Assembly (NCBI RefSeq): GCF_040796495.1
Contig: NZ_JBFNQN010000014.1
Location: 62,001 to 126,000 of the forward strand
Source: Kineococcus endophyticus
GTDB lineage: Bacteria; Actinomycetota; Actinomycetes; Actinomycetales; Kineococcaceae
Length of the DNA: 64,000 bases
Direction of reading: 5' to 3'
Shown: positions 30,826-39,654 of the stretch, one piece after another
How positions within the stretch are numbered: the first letter of the stretch is position 1
Layout of the letters: each line of letters begins with the position of its first letter
Notes under the pieces: generated by a model
What the model was told of the DNA's origin: nothing
The model's input: the letters and a program-made list of their open reading frames with translations, nothing else
Database searches by the model: none
Translations under genes and position numbers: made by a program

Positions 30826-32478
30826 ATGCCTGGTGGTCCCATCCCCACGACGCGCGGAGCGCACGGGTTCGACGTCGAACCGTGGCGCTTCCGGCACGAG
30901 GCGGACGCGGAGGAACGGCAGGCGCAGGCCGCGTTCGCAGAGCAGCACGCCTGGCGCCTCGGGACGGACGCCTTCGTCAGCCCGCTCGCCGCGGTCGAGA
31001 CCGAGGACCTCGCGCTCGGCGACCGCAGCTACGTCGCCGCGCACGCGTACGTCAGCGGGTCCGTCCACCTCGGGGCCGACAGCACGGTGAACTACGGCGC
31101 CGTCGTCCGCGGCACCGTCCAGGGCGGGAACGGGGTGCGCATCGGGGCCCACACGTCACTGCTGGCGTTCAACCACGGGATGGAACCAGGCACGGAGGTG
31201 TTCCGGCAACCGCTCACCTCCCGCGGGATCACCGTCGGCGACGACGTGTGGATCGGTTCCCACGTCGTGGTCCTGGACGGGGTGAGCGTGGGCGACCACG
31301 CCGTCCTGGCCGCCGGTGCGGTCGTGACGAAGGACGTCCCCGCCGGGGCCGTGGTCGGGGGCAACCCCGCCCGGCGGATCCGCTGGCGGGTCCCCCCTGC
31401 CGGACACGCCTCCGACGACCTCGCCGACGCGCTCGCGCGGTTCGAACGGCGCGCCCGGGAGCAGGCGGCCGACGTCCTCTCCCGCAGCTGGGACCCCGGG
31501 TTGCCCGGCGGGCAGTTCGTCGACCGGCCCGGCGCCGGCCCCACCGTCCGTGCGCAGTGCGACGCCCTCGAGGTCGCGGCCCTCCTCTCCGACGGCGCCC
31601 CCGGCCCGTTGCCGCTCGACGAGCACCTCGACCGGCTGCAGTCGTTGCAGGACAGCGGGAACGGTCTGGTCCGACGGTTCGACGCGACGGGCTCCCCCGT
31701 TCCCGGGACCCCCGACCCGGACGACGGCGACGTCCTGTACCACGTGCTCTGCGTGGGGTACGCGCTCGACCTGCACGGCCGCAGGTTCCGCCACCCCGTG
31801 CACCAGGTGGCCCGCACGACGCCCGCGGAGCTCGTCACGGCCCTCGACGGCCTGCCCTGGACGACGCGCGCCTGGGGCGCGGGGGCGTGGGTCGACGCGT
31901 TCGGGACGGCGCTGCGCTGGAACCTCGACCTCGGGGAACCCGGACAGCCCGGGACCACGGCGGCGTTGTTCGGCTGGCTGACGCTGGAGTGCGACCCCCG
32001 TACCGGCGTGTGGGGAACGCCTCCGGCGGGCGAGGGCGCCCTGCAGACGGTGAACGGGTTCTACCGCGCCTCCCGCGGGACCTTCGCGCAGTTCGACGTC
32101 CCGCTCCCCCACCCCGACCGCCTCGTCGACACCGTCCTGGCCCACCTGCGCGACCAGCGGTTCTTCGCCGCCGACCGGCGCAACGCCTGCAACGTCCTCG
32201 ACGTCGCCCACCCGTTGTGGCTGGCCGGGAAGCAGACCGCGCACCGCCGCGAGGAGGTGGTCACCGCCGCGCGCGCTCTGCTCACCGACGCGCTGCGGAC
32301 GTGGCAGGACGGCCGGGGTTTCTCCTTCGCCGTCGGTCGCGACCCGGGCCTGCAGGGCACGGAGATGTGGCTGGCCATCGTGTGGCTGCTCGCCGACCTC
32401 TGCGGCGTCGGCGACGTGCTGGGGTTCCGGCCGCGGGGTGTCCACCGGCCGGAACCGGCGCTGACCCTGCACCCCTGA
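30826..32478 (+). CDS. Hexapeptide acyltransferase fused to an alpha-toroid-like C-terminal domain
   Basis: This 550-residue protein has two parts. Residues about 45-195 form a left-handed beta-helix acyltransferase of the maltose/galactoside O-acetyltransferase type ([40 protein letters not shown]). Residues about 210-540 are rich in Trp, His and paired helices ([35 protein letters not shown]) and resemble alpha/alpha toroid folds of glycan-active proteins. Such fusions are uncommon. It may acetylate a sugar bound by the toroid domain. A LacI-type operator precedes it. The substrate is unknown. Confidence 0.7.
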   Translation: MPGGPIPTTRGAHGFDVEPWRFRHEADAEERQAQAAFAEQHAWRLGTDAFVSPLAAVETEDLALGDRSYVAAHAYVSGSVHLGADSTVNYGAVVRGTVQGGNGVRIGAHTSLLAFNHGMEPGTEVFRQPLTSRGITVGDDVWIGSHVVVLDGVSVGDHAVLAAGAVVTKDVPAGAVVGGNPARRIRWRVPPAGHASDDLADALARFERRAREQAADVLSRSWDPGLPGGQFVDRPGAGPTVRAQCDALEVAALLSDGAPGPLPLDEHLDRLQSLQDSGNGLVRRFDATGSPVPGTPDPDDGDVLYHVLCVGYALDLHGRRFRHPVHQVARTTPAELVTALDGLPWTTRAWGAGAWVDAFGTALRWNLDLGEPGQPGTTAALFGWLTLECDPRTGVWGTPPAGEGALQTVNGFYRASRGTFAQFDVPLPHPDRLVDTVLAHLRDQRFFAADRRNACNVLDVAHPLWLAGKQTAHRREEVVTAARALLTDALRTWQDGRGFSFAVGRDPGLQGTEMWLAIVWLLADLCGVGDVLGFRPRGVHRPEPALTLHP

Positions 32479-32494
32479 CCGGCTCCCGCCACAC

Positions 32495-34099
32495 CTACGA
32501 GGCGACGGCGGCAACGCTCGTCGGGTGCCGCAGCGCCCGTCCGGGAACCGCCCCGGTCCGGACGCCGTCGGCGACGACCGGAACTCCTCCGACGACCACG
32601 TGCGGGATCCCGACCGCCTGCCGCCGAGGCTCCTCGAAGGTCGCTCCGGCCGCGACGGTGGCGGGGTCGAACAGGACGAGGTCGGCGACGGCTCCGGGCC
32701 GCAGCACCCCGCGGTCGGTGAGTCCCAGCCGGCGGGCCGGGCGGGAGGTCAGGTGCGCCACGCACTCCTCCAGGCCGAGGACCCCCTCCTCACGCACGTA
32801 GTGGCCGAGGTAGTGCGGGAACGTCCCCCAGGCCCTCGGGTGCGGTCGCGCGCCCACGAGCAGCCCGTCGCTGCCGCCGCAGTGCTGCGGGTGCTGCATG
32901 ATCGCGCGCACGTTCTCCTCGTGCCCCACGTGCTGCAGGATGGTCGTCCCCAGGCGGTCGCGGCGCAGCACGTCGACGAAGACGTCGAACGGGTCGGCCC
33001 CGCGGACGACGGCGACGTCCGCGACGGTGGAACCGACGAGACCGGACAGCTCGGGGTTCCGGACCCCGGAGACCTGCAGCGTCCCCCACTCCGCGACGAC
33101 CCCGTGGCAGCCGTCGGAACCCTCGACCTCGAGCGCGTACCGGATGCGCCGCAACGCCTCCGGGTCCTCGAGCCGGGCCAGCACCGCGGCGGGTCCCCCG
33201 GTCGACGCCCAGCTCGGCAGCACGGCGGCGAGGGTCGTCGACCCGGGCAGGTAGGGGTAGGTGTCGAGGGTGACGTCCACCCCGTCGGCGAGCGCCGCGT
33301 CGACGAGCGCGAGGAACTCCCCGGCCCGGCCGGCGTTGACGGCGAAGTTCATCGTCGCGTGCGTCAGGTGCAGGGCCACCCCGGACCGTCGGGCGACCTC
33401 GACGACCTCCGCGTAGGCCTCCAGCGCACCCCGGCCGTAGGACCGCTGGTGGGGTGCGTAGAAACCCCTCGCCCGCGCCACGACCTCGCACAGGGCGACG
33501 AGTTCGGCGGTGTCGGCGAACATCCCGGGGACGTAGGTCAACCCGCTGGACATCCCGAAGGCCCCGTCGGCCATCCCGGCCGCCACGAGGTCCTGCATGC
33601 GGACGAGTTCGGCGGCGGTGGCGGCCCGGTCCTCCGTGCCCACGACGACCGTGCGGACGGTCCCCTGCGGCACCAGGTAGGCGACGTTGACGGCGGCGCC
33701 GCGGTCCACCCGGTCCAGGTACTCCCCGACGGTGCGCCAGTCCCACGCGAGGTCGGGCACACCGTTCCAGCCGGCGAGCTGTTCGCGCAGCACGTCCAGC
33801 GCGTCGTCGTCGACGGGGGCGTAGCTCAGTCCGTCCTGCCCCACCACCTCGGTCGTGACGCCCTGGGTCGTCTTGGCCAGGTGCTCGGGGTCGGTGAGGA
33901 CGGCGAGGTCGGAGTGCGCATGCAGGTCGATGAACCCCGGGGCGAGGACGAGACCTGTCGCGTCGAGGACGCGCGCCCCAGCGGTGGTCCCCACGTCACC
34001 GAGTTCGGCGATCCGGCCGTCCACGACGAGCGCGTCCCCCCGCCTCGCGGGCGCCCCCGTGCCGTCGACCAGTGTGGCGCCGCGGACGAGGAGGTTCAC
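32495..34099 (-). CDS. N-acyl-D-amino-acid deacylase family amidohydrolase
   Basis: This 534-residue metal-dependent amidohydrolase belongs to the D-aminoacylase group. It shows the metal-binding HAHSDLAV after APGFID, the Cys/His-type second site region, LHLTHATMNF, and the closing GAVADLVLFDP. The reaction would be removal of an acyl group from an N-acyl-D-amino acid or N-acyl amino sugar acid. Its GTG overlaps the stop of the PLP enzyme gene (GTGA), so the two are coupled. With the PLP deaminase, kinase and RidA next door, an N-acetylglucosaminate-type substrate is an attractive inference. Confidence 0.88.
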   Translation of the reverse strand: MNLLVRGATLVDGTGAPARRGDALVVDGRIAELGDVGTTAGARVLDATGLVLAPGFIDLHAHSDLAVLTDPEHLAKTTQGVTTEVVGQDGLSYAPVDDDALDVLREQLAGWNGVPDLAWDWRTVGEYLDRVDRGAAVNVAYLVPQGTVRTVVVGTEDRAATAAELVRMQDLVAAGMADGAFGMSSGLTYVPGMFADTAELVALCEVVARARGFYAPHQRSYGRGALEAYAEVVEVARRSGVALHLTHATMNFAVNAGRAGEFLALVDAALADGVDVTLDTYPYLPGSTTLAAVLPSWASTGGPAAVLARLEDPEALRRIRYALEVEGSDGCHGVVAEWGTLQVSGVRNPELSGLVGSTVADVAVVRGADPFDVFVDVLRRDRLGTTILQHVGHEENVRAIMQHPQHCGGSDGLLVGARPHPRAWGTFPHYLGHYVREEGVLGLEECVAHLTSRPARRLGLTDRGVLRPGAVADLVLFDPATVAAGATFEEPRRQAVGIPHVVVGGVPVVADGVRTGAVPGRALRHPTSVAAVAS

Positions 34100-35379
34100 C
34101 CGAACACCGTGCGCACCCAGTCGACGAGGACCGGTTGCGGGGCGAGGGCGTCGTCGACCACGGGCAGCAGCCCCCACTTGTCGAAGGCCGTGCAGGGGTG
34201 GGAGATCCCCAGCCGCAGCACGTCCCCGACCCGCAGGTCGACGTCGGCGGGGAACCGGACGAAGGCGTGCTGGTCGTTCATCGCGCTGACCGCGTACCCG
34301 GCGAGGTCCTCGGTGTCGCCGTCACCTCCGCGGCGCACGGCCTGGACGACGGGCAGTCCCTCGTCGAAGGGCAGGTCGCGCTTGCCGGCGTCGGCGAGCG
34401 CCAGGCCGGGTTCGGGCCGCGAGACGACGCGAACCCACCCGTGCAGCGCGGACCGCAGGCGCCCGGACCGCACGCGGTTCACGGGGGTGACCTCGCGGTA
34501 GAACCCGTCGTCGTGGCCGACGTAGGCCCCCGACCGCAGGACGACGCGGACACCCGCGGCCGGGTCGTGCAGCCGGGCGAGGCGTTCGACGACGACGTCG
34601 TAGTAGGCGCTGCCGCCCGCGGACACCACGAGGCCGCCCGGGACGTCCGCGGGGTACACGTCCTCCTCGGTGAGCCGCCCGTGCAGCGCGGCGAGGTCGT
34701 CGACCCAGGCCCGGACGGTCGCCAGGCTCGCGTCGGAGGCGTCGTGGGCGAAGGCGCCCTCGTACCCGGCGACGCCGGCCAGGCGGAGCCCGGGGGTCTC
34801 GCGCACGGCGCGCGCGACGGCGACGGCGGCGTCGAGGGACCGGGCCCCCGTGCGCCCGCCGGTGCCACCGAGCTCGACCAGGACGTCGAGGGGCTGGGCG
34901 GCGTCCCGGACGTGGGGGGCCATCCGCTCGACGACGTCGACGCCGTCGGCCCAGACGAGCACGCGGCCGGACCGGGGTGCGGACAACCACCGCAGCACGG
35001 CGGGGTCCAGGACGGGGTAGGCGGCCTGCACCCAGTCGACGCCCTCGCGCAGGGCGACGGACAACTGCCAGGGCGTCGCGACCGTGAGACCGATGGCGCC
35101 GGCCGCCAACTGCTCGCGCCACAGGGAGGGCGCCATCGTCGTCTTGCCGTGCGGCGCGAGGTCCACGCCCACTTCGGCCGTCCAGCGCGCGAGCGTCGCG
35201 ACGTTGTCGGCGAGCGCCCCGGCGTCGAGGGTCAGGAGCGGGGTGGGCAGGTCCTGCAACCGGGGACGGCGTGCGGCGAAGGCCGCGGCGTCCTCGCCCC
35301 AGGCCGTGACGGGGACGGCTTTGAACCGGGGGTCGAGGGGTCCGAGGTGGTGCGCGTCGTAGGCCACGGAACTCTCCAC
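34096..35379 (-). CDS. D-serine dehydratase-like / D-threonine aldolase-like PLP enzyme
   Basis: This 427-residue fold-type III PLP enzyme has the N-terminal alanine-racemase-like barrel with the PLP lysine in APHGKTTMAP (near residue 75). Its C-terminal D-Ser-dehydratase-like domain carries the metal-binding His and Cys in ISHPCTAFDKW. Family members deaminate D-serine, cleave D-3-hydroxyamino acids, or deaminate D-glucosaminate. The adjacent kinase of the keto-deoxygluconate type favours the last. GTG at 35379 is chosen because earlier starts would read through the operator palindrome. Confidence 0.85.
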   Translation of the reverse strand: MESSVAYDAHHLGPLDPRFKAVPVTAWGEDAAAFAARRPRLQDLPTPLLTLDAGALADNVATLARWTAEVGVDLAPHGKTTMAPSLWREQLAAGAIGLTVATPWQLSVALREGVDWVQAAYPVLDPAVLRWLSAPRSGRVLVWADGVDVVERMAPHVRDAAQPLDVLVELGGTGGRTGARSLDAAVAVARAVRETPGLRLAGVAGYEGAFAHDASDASLATVRAWVDDLAALHGRLTEEDVYPADVPGGLVVSAGGSAYYDVVVERLARLHDPAAGVRVVLRSGAYVGHDDGFYREVTPVNRVRSGRLRSALHGWVRVVSRPEPGLALADAGKRDLPFDEGLPVVQAVRRGGDGDTEDLAGYAVSAMNDQHAFVRFPADVDLRVGDVLRLGISHPCTAFDKWGLLPVVDDALAPQPVLVDWVRTVFG

Positions 35380-35442
35380 GAGTCGTTGCACTGCGCGCAA
35401 CGGCCGTTGCGCGCGATCGTCACGCCGTTCTAGCATCGGCCC
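35380..35442. promoter_or_regulatory. Divergent control region with perfect 22-bp palindrome
   Basis: Half-site GCGCGCAACGG (35393-35403) is followed directly by its exact complement CCGTTGCGCGC (35404-35414). On the plus side, TAGCAT (35431-35436) ends six bases before the kinase GTG, and TTGCGC (35407-35412) inside the palindrome could be its -35 at an 18-base spacing. On the minus side, TAGAAC shares the same CTAG. The site probably binds the IclR regulator encoded downstream. Confidence 0.75.
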
Positions 35443-36390
35443 GTGCCGAGGTCAAAGGTCCCGTCCCCGGGTGCGGTCGTGTGCGTCGGTGAGGCGCTCG
35501 TGGTGCTCACCCCGACGCAGGACGTCCCCCTCGCCGACGCCGAGACCTTCACCCGCACCGTCGGCGGCGCGGAACTCAACGTCGCCCTGACCCTCGGCCG
35601 GCTCGGCGTCGACGTGGCCTGGGTCTCCCGCCTCGGTGACGACGGGTTCGCCGACCACGTGCGGGCGCTGGCCACCGACGCCGGGATCGACGTCAGCGCC
35701 GTCGCCACCGACCCCGTCCGCCCCACGGGGCTGTACGTGAAGGCTCCCGGGACGGCCGCGGACGGGTCGCGGCGATCGCGCATGCACTACTACCGCAGCG
35801 GGTCGGCCGCCTCCGCCCTCTCCCCCGCCGACCTGGACGACCCGGCCGTGGCCGCCGTCCTGGACCGCGCCGCCGTCGTGCACGTCAGCGGCATCACCAC
35901 CGGGTTGTCGGACTCCGCGGCGCAGTTCTGCGCCGCGCTGGCGACCCGGGTGCACGCCGCGGGGACGACGCTGTCGGTCGACCTGAACCACCGCCCGGTG
36001 CTGTGGCGCGACCGCGACGACACCCCGCTGCGGGACCTGGCGGCCGCGGCCGACGAACTCCTGCTCGGCGCCGACGAGGCGCGCGCGGTGTTCGGCACCG
36101 ACGACCCCGCCCGGCTGCGGGAACTGTTCCCCCGTGCCCGGCGGGTCCTGCTCAAGCAGGAGGAGCACGGCGTCCTGGTCCTCGAACCGGGCGCCCCCGA
36201 CCGGCACGTCCCCGCGCTGAGCGTCGAGGTCGTCGAACCCGTCGGTGCCGGCGACGCGTTCGCCGCGGGGTACCTCGCCGCCCGGCAGCGGGACCTCGCC
36301 GTCGACGACGCCGTCGTCTTCGGGCACCGCTGCGCCGCAGCGGCTCTCGTCGTGCGCGCCGACCGCCCGCTGGACGTGCCGTCGCTGTGA
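35443..36390 (+). CDS. PfkB family sugar kinase (2-keto-3-deoxygluconate kinase-like)
   Basis: This 315-residue ribokinase-fold enzyme has the N-terminal glycine pair in TRTVGGAELNVALTLGRLG and the catalytic PfkB signature VEPVGAGDAFAAGYLAA (Asp near residue 270). The MHYYRSGSAAS segment is typical of 2-keto-3-deoxygluconate kinases. It would phosphorylate the keto-deoxy acid released by the divergent PLP deaminase. TAGCAT lies six bases before the GTG, a leaderless start. The stop overlaps the GTG of the IclR gene. Confidence 0.88.
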   Translation: MPRSKVPSPGAVVCVGEALVVLTPTQDVPLADAETFTRTVGGAELNVALTLGRLGVDVAWVSRLGDDGFADHVRALATDAGIDVSAVATDPVRPTGLYVKAPGTAADGSRRSRMHYYRSGSAASALSPADLDDPAVAAVLDRAAVVHVSGITTGLSDSAAQFCAALATRVHAAGTTLSVDLNHRPVLWRDRDDTPLRDLAAAADELLLGADEARAVFGTDDPARLRELFPRARRVLLKQEEHGVLVLEPGAPDRHVPALSVEVVEPVGAGDAFAAGYLAARQRDLAVDDAVVFGHRCAAAALVVRADRPLDVPSL

Positions 36391-37175
36391 GCCAGAGCCT
36401 CCTGCGGGCCCTGCAGCTCCTCGACCTCGTCGCCACCGGCACCGGCTCGCTCGGCGGCCTGGCCGAGGCGACGGGGGCCCACAAGAGCACCGTGCTGCGC
36501 CTGCTGCGCGACCTGGAGGACACCGGTCTCGTCCACCGCGGCCCCGACCACCGGTACGTCCTGGGGGCGCACCTGTACCGCCTGGCCGACCTCGCGCTGG
36601 AGCACGTCGACGTCCTGCGCACCGCGGCGCCGCGGCTGCGGGCGCTGCGCGACGAGGTCGGGCAGACCGTCCACGTCGCCGTCCTCGACGGGCACGGCGC
36701 GCGCGCCCGGGCGACCTACGTCGACAAGCTGGAACCGCGCGACGCCCCCGTGCGGATGGCCTCGCGCATCGGGTCCGAGGCCCTCCTGCACTGCACGGCC
36801 GTCGGCAAGGTCCTGCTCGCCGGCCTGTCCCCCGCCGACCGCGCCGAGGTCGTCGCCGCGTTGGACCTGGCCCGCCGCACGGGGCGCACCATCGTCGACC
36901 CGGCACTGTTCCTCGCCGAACTCCAGGACGTGGCCGACCGCGGCTGGGCGCAGGACCACGCCGAGAACGAGACGTTCGTGAACTGCGTCGCCGCCCCGGT
37001 CACCGGGCCGCGCGGCGAGGTCCTGGCCGCGGTGTCGCTGTCGGTGCCCGACGTCCTGCTGCCGCACGAGGCCGTCCTGGACCTCGTGCCCCCGCTGTTG
37101 TCCGCGACCGCGGACATCGCCCGCGACTGCGGGTTCCGTCCCCCACCGCAAACCTCCGGAGGAGTTCCGCTGTGA
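36387..37175 (+). CDS. IclR family transcriptional regulator of the amino-sugar-acid cluster
   Basis: This 262-residue protein has an N-terminal IclR winged helix (LGGLAEATGAHKSTVLRLLR) and a C-terminal ligand-binding domain (HCTAVGKVLLAGLSP, ETFVNCVAAPVTG). Its GTG overlaps the kinase stop (GTGA). IclR proteins commonly bind palindromes between divergent operons, so the 22-bp palindrome at 35393-35414 is the natural target. The ligand may be a pathway intermediate. Confidence 0.92.
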   Translation: MSQSLLRALQLLDLVATGTGSLGGLAEATGAHKSTVLRLLRDLEDTGLVHRGPDHRYVLGAHLYRLADLALEHVDVLRTAAPRLRALRDEVGQTVHVAVLDGHGARARATYVDKLEPRDAPVRMASRIGSEALLHCTAVGKVLLAGLSPADRAEVVAALDLARRTGRTIVDPALFLAELQDVADRGWAQDHAENETFVNCVAAPVTGPRGEVLAAVSLSVPDVLLPHEAVLDLVPPLLSATADIARDCGFRPPPQTSGGVPL

Positions 37176-37579
37176 GCCACCCCAAGACCGCCGTCTCCAC
37201 GACCGACGCGCCCGCCCCCGCGCACACGTTCTCCCAGGGCGTCCGCAAGGGCCCGCTGCTGCAGGTCTCCGGTCAGGGTCCCGTCGACCCCGCGACCGGG
37301 GAGTACCTGCACCCCGGTGACGTGAAGGCGCAGACCCTGCGGACCCTGCGCAACGTCGAGGCCGTCCTGCGCGCCGGCGGAGCGACCCTCGAGGACGTCG
37401 TGATGCTGCGCGTCTACCTGACGACCCGGGACGACTTCGCCGCGATGAACGAGGCCTACGGCGAGTTCGTGGGGCGGAACTGCCCCTCGGGTGTCCTGCC
37501 CGCGCGCACCACCGTCATGACGGGTCTGCCGCGCGAGGAGATGCTCGTCGAGATCGACGCGCTCGCCGTCCTGGACTGA
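37172..37579 (+). CDS. RidA family (YjgF/YER057c) enamine/imine deaminase
   Basis: This 135-residue RidA-fold protein has the conserved active-site Arg in LPARTTV and the Glu of the C-terminal VEIDALAV. RidA proteins hydrolyse reactive enamine/imine intermediates released by PLP dehydratases, so it fits as partner of the deaminase at 34096-35379. The GTG start overlaps the IclR stop; AGGAG lies about nine bases upstream. It is the last gene of the kinase-IclR-ridA unit, convergent with the GGDEF/EAL gene at a 6-bp gap. Confidence 0.9.
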   Translation: MSHPKTAVSTTDAPAPAHTFSQGVRKGPLLQVSGQGPVDPATGEYLHPGDVKAQTLRTLRNVEAVLRAGGATLEDVVMLRVYLTTRDDFAAMNEAYGEFVGRNCPSGVLPARTTVMTGLPREEMLVEIDALAVLD

Positions 37580-37585
37580 GGGGTC

Positions 37586-38986
37586 TCAGCCCAGTTCGAC
37601 GACCTGCCCGGCCATGCCCTCGGCGCGGGCCCACGCCATCGCCTGCTCCGCGGGCAGCGGCCGGGCGAAGAAGAAACCCTGCAGCTCGTCGCACCCCAAC
37701 GCGCACAACCGGTCCGCCGCGGCGACGGTCTCCACGCCCTCGGCGACGACGGCCAGGCCCAGCTTGTGCGCCAGCGCGATGACGGAGGAGACGATCACGT
37801 CGTCCTCGGGGTGGGCGACGAGTTCGCTGACGAACTGGCGGTCGATCTTGAGCTCGTGGACGGCCAGCCCACGCAGGTGCACCAGGCTGGTCGACCCGGC
37901 GCCGAAGTCGTCGACGGCGACCCGGACCCCGCGTTCGCGCAACCGGGCGACGGTGGCGCGCGCGCCGACGGGGTCGTGGATGATCGCCGTCTCGGTGATC
38001 TCCAGGACGAGGTCGGCGGGCCTCCACCGGGTGAGGGCGAGCGCCTCCTCGACGATGCCGAGCAGGCCGGTGTCGAGGCTGACGGCGGAGATGTTCACGG
38101 CCATCGAGGTCTGCAGGCCCTGCGCCCGCCACGTCGCGGCCTGCCGCAGCGCGGTGATGAGGACCCAGCGGGTCAGGGCGTGGATGAGGTGGGTGCGTTC
38201 GACGAACGGCAGGAAGTCGGCGGGCAGCAGCAGTCCCCGCACGGGGTGGTCCCAGCGGACGAGGGCCTCGAAACCCAGCAACCGACCGCCGTCCCCGGAC
38301 ACCTTGGGCTGGTAGTGCAGGACCAGCTGGTCCTCGTCCATGGCGCCGCGCAGCTGCCCGAGCAGTTCCAGGGCGCCCGTGGAGTGGGGGTCGCTGGCGG
38401 CGTCGTAGCGCAGCACCCCGACGCGGGAGCGCTTGGCCGCGTACATCGCGATGTCCGCGCGTTGCAGGAGTTCCCCCAGCGAGCGCCCGTCGGGGCCGGA
38501 GACCGCGACGCCGATGCTGCCCTGCAGGTCGATGGGGACGACGCCGGCGTGCAGTCCGCCGACCGAGAGCGCCGCGAGCAGCCGCTTGGCGAGGACCTCC
38601 AGCTCGGCGTCCTGGGGGTCGGGCACGAGGACGGCGAACTCGTCCCCGCCCAGGCGCGTGATCGTGCCCCGGTCGGCGAGGGTGGCGGACAGGACCTGCG
38701 CGACCTGGACGAGGACCTCGTCCCCCGCCGCGTGCCCCAGGGTGTCGTTGACGTCCTTGAACCCGTCGAGGTCGAGCAGCAGCAGGCCGAGCCGGCCCTC
38801 GCGCGCCAGCAGGGGTTCGGCGGTCTCGTGCAGGGCCCGGCGGTTGCCCAGGCCGGTGAGCGGGTCGGTGCGCGCGAGGTCGGCGCGGACGCGGTCGCGC
38901 TGGCGCACGAGGACCGTCAGGGCCACCGCGGACACCACCGAGACCAGGACGGCGACGACCCAGGCGGCGGCGGAGGCGGGACTCAC
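37586..38986 (-). CDS. Membrane-anchored GGDEF-EAL protein (c-di-GMP turnover)
   Basis: This 466-residue protein has one N-terminal helix (about residues 8-28), a GGDEF domain with intact LGGDEFAVL (near residue 115), and an EAL domain with intact FEALVRWDHP, ETETAIIHD, VDDFGAGSTSL and EGVETVAA. Both active sites look complete, so it may be bifunctional or switch with signals. No RxxD inhibitory site is seen just before GGDEF. It has no sensory domain beyond the short membrane anchor. It is a single gene, downstream of the histidine phosphatase on the same strand. Confidence 0.93.
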   Translation of the reverse strand: MSPASAAAWVVAVLVSVVSAVALTVLVRQRDRVRADLARTDPLTGLGNRRALHETAEPLLAREGRLGLLLLDLDGFKDVNDTLGHAAGDEVLVQVAQVLSATLADRGTITRLGGDEFAVLVPDPQDAELEVLAKRLLAALSVGGLHAGVVPIDLQGSIGVAVSGPDGRSLGELLQRADIAMYAAKRSRVGVLRYDAASDPHSTGALELLGQLRGAMDEDQLVLHYQPKVSGDGGRLLGFEALVRWDHPVRGLLLPADFLPFVERTHLIHALTRWVLITALRQAATWRAQGLQTSMAVNISAVSLDTGLLGIVEEALALTRWRPADLVLEITETAIIHDPVGARATVARLRERGVRVAVDDFGAGSTSLVHLRGLAVHELKIDRQFVSELVAHPEDDVIVSSVIALAHKLGLAVVAEGVETVAAADRLCALGCDELQGFFFARPLPAEQAMAWARAEGMAGQVVELG

Positions 38987-39025
38987 GCCCGCCCATCGGC
39001 AGCTCCCGCCGCGACTTGAGCGGTC

Positions 39026-39631
39026 TCAGCCGATCGGGGGAACGCTCCAGCGCTCGAGCACGGGCCGGCCGTGCTCGTGGCCCAGCTGGCCCCACGTGCC
39101 GGCCTCGAGCGCGAAGAGGGCGCCGGCCGTCGGTGACAGGCCCAGCCAGGTGGCCAGGAGGATCCGCAGGAAGTGCCCGTGCGCGACGAGGACGACGTCA
39201 CGCCCCTCGGGCCCGACGAGGGCCTCGGCCCGTCGCAGCGCGCTGCGGGCGCGGACGGCGACCTGGTGGACGGTCTCCCCCGGCGTGTCCCCGGGCAGGA
39301 CGCCGTCGTGCCAGACGGAGAACGGCCGGCCGAGCTCGGCGGAGATCTCGTCCGTCGTCCGCCCCTCGTAGGCGCCGTAGTCCCACTCCACGAGGTCGTC
39401 GTCGACCTGCAGACCGCCCGGGGCGGTGCCGAGGCCGGCGAGCTCGGCGGTGCGCCGGGCCCGCTGCCGGGGGCTGACCAGCACCGCGGCGACGTCGCGG
39501 CCGGCGAACACCGGGGCGAGGCGGCGGGCCTGGTCCTCCCCTGCCTGCGTGAGGGGCACGTCCGTGCTGCCGGTGTGCTGACCGGACAGGCTCCAGGCGG
39601 TCTGACCGTGGCGGACGAGGAGGATCGACAC
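39026..39631 (-). CDS. Histidine phosphatase family protein (phosphoglycerate mutase-like)
   Basis: This 201-residue enzyme has the catalytic LLVRHGQTAW motif at its start and the second histidine in VAHGHFLRIL; WDYGAYEGRT is the usual mid motif. It resembles acid phosphatases and broad-specificity phosphatases rather than glycolytic mutase. The minus-strand TAGCCT (39643 down to 39638) ends six bases before the GTG at 39631, indicating a leaderless transcript whose -10 overlaps that of the divergent regulator gene. Confidence 0.92.
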   Translation of the reverse strand: MSILLVRHGQTAWSLSGQHTGSTDVPLTQAGEDQARRLAPVFAGRDVAAVLVSPRQRARRTAELAGLGTAPGGLQVDDDLVEWDYGAYEGRTTDEISAELGRPFSVWHDGVLPGDTPGETVHQVAVRARSALRRAEALVGPEGRDVVLVAHGHFLRILLATWLGLSPTAGALFALEAGTWGQLGHEHGRPVLERWSVPPIG

Positions 39632-39654
39632 TCCGGGAGGCTAGCGTTCGGCCG
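39632..39654. promoter_or_regulatory. 23-bp divergent leaderless promoter pair sharing CTAG
   Basis: On the plus strand TAGCGT (39642-39647) ends seven bases before the GTG at 39655. On the minus strand TAGCCT (39643-39638) ends six bases before the GTG at 39631. The two -10 hexamers overlap by two bases, so the two polymerases cannot bind together. Confidence 0.65.
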
